From NCBI GenBank assembly GCA_029861825.1, contig JAOTYN010000227.1, forward strand, positions 1-6,972: a stretch of DNA of 6,972 bases, given 5' to 3'. The notes beneath the pieces were generated by a model. The model did no database searches, was not told the origin of the DNA, and saw only the letters and a program-made list of their open reading frames with translations. Shown piece by piece: positions 1 through 5,737 of this stretch (the first letter of the stretch is position 1; every line of letters starts with the position of its first letter). This DNA comes from Cyclobacteriaceae bacterium. GTDB lineage: Bacteria > Bacteroidota > Bacteroidia > Cytophagales > Cyclobacteriaceae. The position numbers and the translations under genes were made by a program.

Positions 1-103
1 TAGGCAGCATAGTACCTAATTGCTCAAATTTTTGCTGGTAGTCCTGTGCTATGGCTATGTTCCCGCACCATGCGGCCAATGTCCATAATATTATCCTTTT
101 CAT
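1..103 (-). CDS. M1 family metallopeptidase, N-terminal fragment (cut by window edge)
   Basis: The ATG at 103-101 opens 34 codons that run off the left edge. They begin MKRIILWTLAAWCGNIAIAQ, a basic start, a hydrophobic core and an A-Q junction typical of a Bacteroidota signal peptidase I site; the Cys lies after Trp and is not a lipobox. The next residues, DYQQKFEQLGTMLP, resemble the mature N-terminus of Bacteroidota M1 (gluzincin) aminopeptidases, where a similar KF.QL...LPTPN stretch precedes the first beta domain. The zinc site (HExxH...E) would lie outside the window, so the family call rests on this short similarity and on the HupE/UreJ and DUF6702 neighbours. The start is 25 nt after the HupE/UreJ stop, so the two genes are probably co-transcribed. 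The product would be an exported zinc peptidase, periplasmic or at the surface. Alternative: some other exported protein. Confidence 0.6.
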   Translation of the reverse strand, partial: MKRIILWTLAAWCGNIAIAQDYQQKFEQLGTMLP

Positions 104-128
104 GTTCGTCTGTGAATGCTTTGATCGT

Positions 129-698
129 TTATTTAATAATCAGTCCCAGGGCTATCCCTATTACTATAGAAGAAACAATTAAGTTCCAGTTCTTTTGCTT
201 TACTCCCAAGACCGTCACCGTAATAAAAGACAACAGCAAAAAAAGTGCAACAATTATTATTTGACCTACCTCTAATCCTAGATTAAAGGCAAATAATTGC
301 TTTACAATGGAGGTATCTTTGCCCAGTAAACTTCTTAAATATTGCGAAAACCCCAACCCGTGGATCAGTCCAAAAAACAAAGCAAAAAGGTAATTACTCT
401 GCACGTTTCGACGGTTACCGGTAGTTTTCTTAAACAAATTGCTGAATGCAGTGATGATGATAGTCAGAGGTATGAGTAATTCAATTAAGTCCTGATCGAC
501 CTTAATGATGTTGAAAGTGGCCAAAGCGAGGGTTATGGAATGACCCACGGTAAATGCCGTTACCAAAATTAATACTTTTGTCCAATCCTTTACCAGGTAT
601 ACCGCTGTAAGAGCCACTACGAACAGGATGTGATCGTAACCTCCAAAATCCAAGATGTGTTCCAGACCCAGTCTCAGATAAAGATAAAATTCATTCAT
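129..698 (-). CDS. HupE/UreJ family integral membrane protein
   Basis: A 189-residue, very hydrophobic protein with about six membrane segments (roughly 23-36, 39-60, 70-88, 102-125, 133-160, 168-188). Conserved-looking polar positions sit in or beside them: GLEHILDFGGYDH (His14, Asp17, Asp22, His23), TAFTVGHS (His53), GLIHGLGFSQ (His113) and NLGLEVGQ (Glu143). This pattern fits the HupE/UreJ family, some members of which are linked to nickel or cobalt uptake; the metal for this Bacteroidota branch is not established and no hydrogenase or urease gene is visible. The chosen start is the ATG at 698-696 (MNEFYLY). The frame also has a TTG one codon earlier (701-699), but ATG is preferred. It is the upstream gene of a likely two-gene unit with the M1-like peptidase and is divergent from the DUF6702 gene. 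No strong ribosome-binding site is visible. Confidence 0.85.
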   Translation of the reverse strand: MNEFYLYLRLGLEHILDFGGYDHILFVVALTAVYLVKDWTKVLILVTAFTVGHSITLALATFNIIKVDQDLIELLIPLTIIITAFSNLFKKTTGNRRNVQSNYLFALFFGLIHGLGFSQYLRSLLGKDTSIVKQLFAFNLGLEVGQIIIVALFLLLSFITVTVLGVKQKNWNLIVSSIVIGIALGLIIK

Positions 699-747
699 CA
701 ACTATATTATTGGTACAAATCTTGAGACAATTTGCAATAATAATGTA

Positions 748-755
748 TAATTTTG
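748..755 (+). promoter_or_regulatory. Bacteroidota -7 promoter element for the DUF6702 gene
   Basis: TAATTTTG matches the Bacteroidota sigma-A -7 consensus TAnnTTTG at every fixed position. A TTG at 722-724 could be the -33 element; the 23-nt spacer is slightly long. The same stretch also reads TTGAGA, 18 nt, TATAAT (722-727 and 746-751). Initiation near 760-763 would leave a leader of about 15-18 nt before the ATG at 778. The element lies in the 79-nt divergent gap between DUF6702 and HupE/UreJ. Confidence 0.6.
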
Positions 756-777
756 AAACCCAGCTCCTCAAATAACA

Positions 778-1263
778 ATGATTCAAGGCATACTTATATG
801 GCTCACCGGTCTGCTGCTCATGAACATGCATCCTTTGCATGTAAGTATTTGCGATATAGAATATCAGAAAGATCAAAGGTCATTGCAAATTTCCAGTCGC
901 ATGTTTGTGGACGACCTGGAATTGGCGATGGGCAGTCAGACGAATGTGGATAACTATTTTGATAATAGAGATAAATCATTGATAGATAATGATTTGAAGG
1001 ATTTTCTAAAAAAGAAACTAAAACTCCGTATCAATGGAAAGCCACTCGAAATTAAATACCTGGGCTATGAGATTGAGAATGATGTACTTTGGTGTTACCT
1101 GGAAGTTACCAAGGTAAAGCCTCTGAAAAGTATTGACCTGGAATATACGGTCTTGCTAGATACCTTCGACGATCAATTTAATCTGGTACATGTCCGGTAT
1201 TTGGGTACCACCAAAAGTTTGCGATTTCTCAAGGATCACACTCGAGGAACCCTCAGTTTTTAG
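778..1263 (+). CDS. DUF6702 family protein, probably exported
   Basis: A 161-residue protein of unknown function. Residues 1-17 form a short hydrophobic signal-like segment (MIQGILIWLTGLLLMNM), followed by HPLHVSICDIEY. Bacteroidota DUF6702 proteins typically have an H-P/K-x-(H/Y)-V-S motif just after the signal sequence. Further family-like elements are SLQISSRMFVDDLE (35-48), LRINGKPLEIKYLGYEIE (83-100) and the end KSLRFLKDHTRGTLSF (146-161). The mature protein should be a small periplasmic or surface beta-rich domain; the biochemical role is unknown. The ATG at 778 is 23 nt after a good -7 element and gives the signal-like start; ATGs at codons 15 and 17 would destroy it. The gene diverges from HupE/UreJ, and its last 11 nt overlap the end of the convergent PD40 gene, which leaves no space for a terminator between them. 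Confidence 0.8.
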   Translation: MIQGILIWLTGLLLMNMHPLHVSICDIEYQKDQRSLQISSRMFVDDLELAMGSQTNVDNYFDNRDKSLIDNDLKDFLKKKLKLRINGKPLEIKYLGYEIENDVLWCYLEVTKVKPLKSIDLEYTVLLDTFDDQFNLVHVRYLGTTKSLRFLKDHTRGTLSF

Positions 1264-2512
1264 GAGCGATGTAACTGAACTTGAATATCTGATCCTTGCC
1301 TTGGCGGTTAGATGAAAGAAAACCATCAGATTCCGTTTGCCAAACCAATCCAAAGTCATCTTGGGGACTATTAATGGGATAACCTAAATTATTGGGTGGA
1401 GATGAAGACTTCAGGTCGCGGCAAATAAACAGGTCTAACCCACCCAAGCCTCCGCGTCCATCCGATGCAAAATACAAACTCCCTTTATGAAAGCTGGGAA
1501 ACATTTCATTTCCGGGGGAATTAATCTCCGGCCCTAGGTTTACCGGCTGCTGCCATACTCCGCCTACCAGTTTAGATCTGTAGATATCGGTGCCACCGTA
1601 ACCACCAGGCATGTCGGATACAAAATATAAGGTGAAGGTAGTTTCATCAAGGCTTGGATGGCCCATGGAAACTTCAGGATGGCAAATATTCAAAGGTTCG
1701 GGCTCCTTCCAGTGGCCATTGGAGCTACGCTTTGAACTCATAAGCTGCAGGTTCCTGGATTTTTTGACACTTTTCGAACCTGAACTCCGCGTAAGTATCA
1801 CCTGCCGTCCCTCATCAAAGAAATGGGCGGGACCTTCATGATAGATGGAGTTAAGAGACTCCGGCATTAGGTGCGGATAGGCAGTCCGGCGCTTCAGGGA
1901 GATACAGTAAAGGTCGAAATATGCTGACTCATCCCAGGCGGCTACCTTTTTAGCTATACCGCCGGTGTTTCCAGGAGCCACAAATACCAGATTGTCGTTC
2001 CAGATTGTAGGACTGAAGGTGGCTGCCTCCAACCCGCTCATCTGGAAAGCTTCGATCTGAAAATTAGGATTTATCAGGCTCTTCATATTGCTCAGAGAAG
2101 CCAATGCTGCTTGTGCCTGGGTATCATCCGGGAACTTCTGCAAATACCGACCGTACCAAATTTTAGCTTCGGCATATTGCTGGATTTGGCATAGGCTAGA
2201 AGCATAAAAAAGGAAGTCCTCGGTGGGTTCTCCATGCTTTGAACCCAAAGTTTGGCCAAACCAAAAGGCGGCATTTTTGTGGTCTTTCAACAGCCGGTAG
2301 CAATGGGCAATGCGCAGTTTCACTTTAGGAGATTGCGGTTCCTTGGATATGACCTTGTGATAAAGCACCAGGGCATGTTCATAAGCTTGTCGGTTAAAAT
2401 ACCGATCGGCTTGCTTTAGTGCACTATTGTGTGGCTCAAAAGCTAACTGTGCTGATGATGTCAAACACATCATGGAAACAGCAAAAACTAACAACACAAG
2501 CGCTCTACTCAT
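1253..2512 (-). CDS. Exported TPR + PD40 beta-propeller protein lacking an OmpA domain
   Basis: A 419-residue protein. Residues 1-21 are a signal peptide (cleavage likely near TSSA-Q; the Cys at 16 follows Met-Met and is not a lipobox). Residues about 30-140 look like TPR helices. Residues about 160-415 form a PD40/WD40-like propeller with YHEGPAHFFDEGRQVILTR, VSMGHPSLDE, VSDMPGGYGGTDIYRS, FASDGRGGLGGLDLF and a final DDFGLVW...GFLSSNRQG blade. The order and motifs match the first 430 or so residues of the OmpA protein at 2662-4758, so the two are paralogues. This one stops right after the propeller, with no regulatory fold and no OmpA domain. It is probably a periplasmic scaffold or binding protein, possibly acting with the neighbouring T9SS-type complex (inference). 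An intrinsic terminator lies between it and the upstream operon, so it likely has its own promoter. An AAGGGG stretch 7 nt before the ATG could serve as a ribosome-binding site. Confidence 0.85.
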   Translation of the reverse strand: MSRALVLLVFAVSMMCLTSSAQLAFEPHNSALKQADRYFNRQAYEHALVLYHKVISKEPQSPKVKLRIAHCYRLLKDHKNAAFWFGQTLGSKHGEPTEDFLFYASSLCQIQQYAEAKIWYGRYLQKFPDDTQAQAALASLSNMKSLINPNFQIEAFQMSGLEAATFSPTIWNDNLVFVAPGNTGGIAKKVAAWDESAYFDLYCISLKRRTAYPHLMPESLNSIYHEGPAHFFDEGRQVILTRSSGSKSVKKSRNLQLMSSKRSSNGHWKEPEPLNICHPEVSMGHPSLDETTFTLYFVSDMPGGYGGTDIYRSKLVGGVWQQPVNLGPEINSPGNEMFPSFHKGSLYFASDGRGGLGGLDLFICRDLKSSSPPNNLGYPINSPQDDFGLVWQTESDGFLSSNRQGKDQIFKFSYIAPKN

Positions 2513-2526
2513 CTATTACCCCTTAT

Positions 2527-2543
2527 TTTAACCGTTAAATATA
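2527..2543 (-). promoter_or_regulatory. Possible weak promoter/operator of the PD40 gene
   Basis: Because a terminator separates the PD40 gene from the operon upstream, a promoter is expected in 2513-2606. On the minus strand TATATTTA (2543-2536) matches TAnnTTTG except for the last base. It overlaps a perfect 6-bp inverted repeat with a one-base centre, TTTAAC-C-GTTAAA on the plus strand (2527-2539). No well-spaced -33 TTG is present; the TTGs available are too near or too far. This is a weak candidate only. Confidence 0.25.
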
Positions 2544-2606
2544 TTTATTCAACTGCTAAGAAATCTGGCAATCCAGAGGCTGTCATTACATCCGTAACCT
2601 AGACAT

Positions 2607-2636
2607 AAAAAAACCTCTGCCCAAAAAGGGCAGAGG
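2607..2636 (-). terminator. Rho-independent terminator after the adhesin-SprF-OmpA operon
   Basis: CCTCTGCCC (2614-2622) and GGGCAGAGG (2628-2636) form a perfect 9-bp GC-rich stem around a five-base loop. Read on the minus strand the hairpin is followed at once by seven T (complement of 2613-2607). The stem begins 25 nt after the stop of the OmpA-family gene (2662-2664). On the plus strand the hairpin has no T-run after it, so it should act in one direction only. Confidence 0.93.
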
Positions 2637-2661
2637 CCAAAGAAATGGTTAGCAATAATTC

Positions 2662-4758
2662 TTAGTAAGAGATTATTTCGAATTCGGTGCGGCGATTAAA
2701 CTGATGCTGAGCTTCAGTACATTGGGCATCGTTGCCACAGTCATTTACCAGTTTCCGCTCACCAAAATGGGCACGCTGTAAGCGATCTCGGGAAACTCCC
2801 TTGCGCACTAGGTAATTCATGGTAGAACGGGCCCGTTTTTGAGAAAGCACATCGTTATAATTATCGGTTTGCCGTGAATCGGTATGCGCATCCATGGCCA
2901 GCTTCATTTGCGGATAAACTGCCATCAGGGCCACTAGCTTGTCGAGCTCAGTTCGTGCATCTTCCCTGATGTTCCACTTATCCAGGTCGAAGTAAATATT
3001 ACTGATGCGGATAACCTGGCCTACCTCAATATTGCTAGCGGCCAATGCAGTCTGCAGTTGGGTTTCACTGCCCTCGTAAGAATAAACCGAATCCCCTGGC
3101 AGCACAAAACTTTGATTCTTGCCACTAATATTTTCTATCAGTAGGATATCGGCCGAGGCCACGTCCAGTGGCGGTAATGGGGGATAAAGAGGTATTTTGG
3201 TAAGCTCTACTTTTACGGTTATCCGCTCGGTCCCAGGTTCGAGTTCCCCTATTGGCACCATCACCGTATTATCGTAATAGCCCTCCTTGCTTCCCTTGAT
3301 CTCATATTCTCGATTGGGTAGGGCATCGTATTGAATCATGTTGCGCTCTTTCAAAATAGGGGCCGGCCGATCTGTGGTTTTATCCAAGGCAAAGAGAATA
3401 CCTTCTTCTATGGGCTCACCGGTTTCCTTATCTACCAAAAATGCATCTACTATAATTCTATTGAGAATCATGAAGTATATGTCGTCGTCCCCTGTTCCTC
3501 CTTCTCTATTTGAGCTTAAATAACCGGACTTCCCAAATTCATCCAGTATTAAACCGAAATCGTCCTTAGTGGTGTTTACAGGATATCCCAAATTGATTAC
3601 CCCTGATGTTTCATCTTCCAACAACCAGGTCTTGTAAATATCCAGACCACCCAGTCCACCGTAACCATTACTAGCAAAGTAGAGTAATTTATCGTCGTAC
3701 AGGAATGGGAACATTTCGTCACCTTCACTATTAATGTCATCACCCAGATTAGCGGGCTGTGACCATGTTGAATCGAAGGTGCTGACATAAATATCGGTGC
3801 CGCCAAAGCCCCCGGTCATATCCGAAACGAAATAAAGCTTGGTACCATCACGACTCAGGGTGGGATGTCCCACGGAATATTGATCACTGTTAAAGGGTAA
3901 CTCCTGAATATTTGTCCAACCGGTTTCCGAAGAAACATCAGCACTGTAGAGTTTGAGCTTCACAATACCGTCATCGCTAACTCCTGTTTTACTCTCATAG
4001 AAGTTGTTCCTGGTAAAGATCATCCTTTTACCATCCGGAGAAAAAGTCACCGGCCCTTCGTGAAACTTGCTGTTTACCTCACTACTAAACCCCAAGGGTT
4101 TTGAATAAGCCCCATTGTCGACCGTGGTGTAGTAAAGATCCAGGTAAGGCTTATTATTCCACTTAAATTTTTGTCGGATCAAGGCTGGGCGAGGACGTGC
4201 CGAGGCAAAAACAAATCCTTCCTGAAAAAAACTGGGGCCAAAATCGGCTTCAGGTGAATTGGTGCTGATCTCAGATACAGTGTATAGAGCTGAGTCGATG
4301 TAGTAATCTGTTATGTTTTCAATACCTTCGATTTTTAAGGGAGCTCTGCTGTCGGTAGAGGCCAGATCATAGTAATTCTGGTACTGTACTTTGGCCTGTG
4401 CCAAATTACCGGACGATTCCAAAGCTTGACCATAATATAAATAGTGAATGGGTTCCATCACTTGATTATCCTCAATTTTGCTATACCAGGAGGAGGCGCT
4501 GTCCTGCATATTCAGCTTCCTGTAACTCTCCGCTATTTTAAGGCGCAAGGTATCAGTAGCTCCCTGTTTGCTGAGGATCTGCTGGTACAAATTGGCCGCA
4601 TCGTGATAAGCAAAGAATTGAAAATACAAATCGGCCTTGCGCATTTTCTTAGTGAAATTCAGCCCAATATTTCCGATTTCCGGGTTATCTCCAAGAATTT
4701 GCGCTGGTGACTCAAATGTGAGCAACCCAATGAAAATTAGTATAATTCCTTTTTTCAT
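2662..4758 (-). CDS. OmpA-family protein with TPR and PD40 propeller (PorE-like architecture)
   Basis: A 698-residue exported protein. Residues 1-19 are a signal peptide (MKKGIILIFIGLLTFESPA) with no lipobox Cys. TPR-like helices span about 36-145. A PD40 propeller spans about 160-430 (FHEGPVTFSPDGKRMIFTR, VSDMTGGFGGTDIYVS, FASNGYGGLGGLDIY, GYLSSNREGG). A CarboxypepD-regulatory-like fold spans about 432-520, a Pro-rich linker lies near 522-531, and an OmpA C-terminal domain spans about 585-698. The OmpA part has NIYFDLDKWNIRE, then Asp627 (DAHTDS) and Arg642 (QKRARS), placed like the Asp/Arg pair that binds diaminopimelate in OmpA, so peptidoglycan binding is expected. Cys674 and Cys680 could form a disulfide. 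The domain order is that of the T9SS protein PorE of Porphyromonas gingivalis, although many Bacteroidota paralogues share it and orthology is unproven. It starts 24 nt after the PorP/SprF-like gene and a terminator follows. Likely role: linking that outer-membrane protein to the cell wall. Confidence 0.92.
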   Translation of the reverse strand: MKKGIILIFIGLLTFESPAQILGDNPEIGNIGLNFTKKMRKADLYFQFFAYHDAANLYQQILSKQGATDTLRLKIAESYRKLNMQDSASSWYSKIEDNQVMEPIHYLYYGQALESSGNLAQAKVQYQNYYDLASTDSRAPLKIEGIENITDYYIDSALYTVSEISTNSPEADFGPSFFQEGFVFASARPRPALIRQKFKWNNKPYLDLYYTTVDNGAYSKPLGFSSEVNSKFHEGPVTFSPDGKRMIFTRNNFYESKTGVSDDGIVKLKLYSADVSSETGWTNIQELPFNSDQYSVGHPTLSRDGTKLYFVSDMTGGFGGTDIYVSTFDSTWSQPANLGDDINSEGDEMFPFLYDDKLLYFASNGYGGLGGLDIYKTWLLEDETSGVINLGYPVNTTKDDFGLILDEFGKSGYLSSNREGGTGDDDIYFMILNRIIVDAFLVDKETGEPIEEGILFALDKTTDRPAPILKERNMIQYDALPNREYEIKGSKEGYYDNTVMVPIGELEPGTERITVKVELTKIPLYPPLPPLDVASADILLIENISGKNQSFVLPGDSVYSYEGSETQLQTALAASNIEVGQVIRISNIYFDLDKWNIREDARTELDKLVALMAVYPQMKLAMDAHTDSRQTDNYNDVLSQKRARSTMNYLVRKGVSRDRLQRAHFGERKLVNDCGNDAQCTEAQHQFNRRTEFEIISY

Positions 4759-4782
4759 GTCAATATCAGATTTGAGGATCCA

Positions 4783-5718
4783 CTAGAAATATCGAGGTGT
4801 AACAACTTTGTTCTTGGCATAACGGAATCGGTAGTTTATCATTAATTCATGACTACCGGAGTTAACCCTACGCAAGTCGGTGGTATTAGCAAAATCGTAG
4901 GAATATCCCATCAATAGCTGATCCGTAAGCTGTATTTGCATCATGGCATCGAAGTCAGCCATTGACCTCCAGGATAACCCTAGCCATAATACTTCCGAAA
5001 ATAGCACATTGGCATTTAGATCCAGTTCAACTGGCGCTCCCTCCACTACCTTAAGCAGCAAGTTCGGCTTTAATTTCACTGAAGGGCTCAGCTCAAACAT
5101 ATATCCTGATGTCAGGAAATAATGTCTGTCCTGACGGGCATCGGAGTCTTCTTCAATAATTTGTTCGTCCAAACTGTTGGTAATCAACTGAGGTACAGAA
5201 AAGCCCACATAGAACTTATCCGTATAATAATATACTCCAGCTCCAAAATTAGGCATGAACTTATTCACATCCACACTAAAAACATTGTCTGTGGGATCCT
5301 GAGGCTGCAATTCGGTGAGGTCGGCGTTATAGCTGGTAAATCCAACCTGCAATCCAAATGACAGCGTTCCTTTGTTGGTAAATATTCGATAAGCATAGCT
5401 TCCGTTTACCCCATATTGATTGAACACGGTTATTTTATCGTGTATCAGTTGTAAACCCAAAGCAATTTTTGCGTTGCGAATTGGGGAATGCATGGAAAAG
5501 GTCTGAGTGGTGGGGGCACCGGTTAACCCGGTCCATTGGTCTCGAAACAGTAACGTAGCACTGAGAGATTCATGGCTTCCGGCATAAGCGGGGTTAAGGG
5601 CCAAACCATTAAACATATATTGAGTAAACATCGCTTCCTGCTGGCCATATGACTTGATATTTAATCCCGCCACCAGGAATCCAATTATAATTAGTGATTT
5701 TAAGATTTTCATTTTCAT
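4783..5718 (-). CDS. PorP/SprF family type IX secretion outer-membrane protein
   Basis: A 311-residue protein with a signal peptide (1-25, ending IKSYG-QQEA) followed by the family hallmark, QEAMFTQYMFNGLALNPAYA (27-46). The rest is rich in alternating beta strands with aromatic residues (for example NFGAGVYYYTDKFYVGFSVP and the closing LMINYRFRYAKN), as expected of an outer-membrane barrel of this family (TIGR03519-like). In Flavobacterium johnsoniae, SprF is encoded next to the adhesin SprB and is needed for its secretion; other family members often sit beside type B-CTD proteins. The same arrangement here, 19 nt after the adhesin stop, points to a dedicated partner of that adhesin rather than the core PorP of the secretion machine. 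ATGs occur at codons 1 and 3; the first has GAGA six bases upstream and is kept. Confidence 0.95.
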   Translation of the reverse strand: MKMKILKSLIIIGFLVAGLNIKSYGQQEAMFTQYMFNGLALNPAYAGSHESLSATLLFRDQWTGLTGAPTTQTFSMHSPIRNAKIALGLQLIHDKITVFNQYGVNGSYAYRIFTNKGTLSFGLQVGFTSYNADLTELQPQDPTDNVFSVDVNKFMPNFGAGVYYYTDKFYVGFSVPQLITNSLDEQIIEEDSDARQDRHYFLTSGYMFELSPSVKLKPNLLLKVVEGAPVELDLNANVLFSEVLWLGLSWRSMADFDAMMQIQLTDQLLMGYSYDFANTTDLRRVNSGSHELMINYRFRYAKNKVVTPRYF

Positions 5719-5737
5719 AATTCTCTTAGTGCCCAGT

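Noticed and set aside
14..103. M1-like fragment as a lipoprotein because of a Cys at residue 13
   Set aside because: The residue before the Cys is Trp, which does not fit a lipobox, and a normal A-Q signal peptidase I site follows.
46..264. Plus-strand open frame antisense to HupE/UreJ and the M1-like gene start
   Set aside because: No recognisable family, and it lies opposite two well-supported genes whose signal peptide and membrane segments explain the DNA.
699..701. TTG as the start of the HupE/UreJ gene
   Set aside because: An ATG follows directly at 698-696, and the family N-terminus begins equally well there.
716..723. Minus-strand AAGATTTG as a promoter for HupE/UreJ and the M1-like gene
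   Set aside because: The first consensus base is wrong and no well-spaced -33 TTG is visible, so it is not annotated even though a promoter must lie somewhere in this divergent gap.
1253..2512. PD40 protein as a pseudogene truncated by frameshift
   Set aside because: The signal peptide, TPR and all visible propeller motifs are intact, and the DNA after the stop encodes the DUF6702 gene on the other strand, not OmpA remnants.
2573..2619. CAGAGG at 2574-2579 could pair with CCTCTG at 2614-2619, an alternative to the terminator stem
   Set aside because: Only six base pairs, and on the minus strand it lies downstream of the terminator, so it could not act as an antiterminator before release. 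The 9-bp terminator stem is far stronger.
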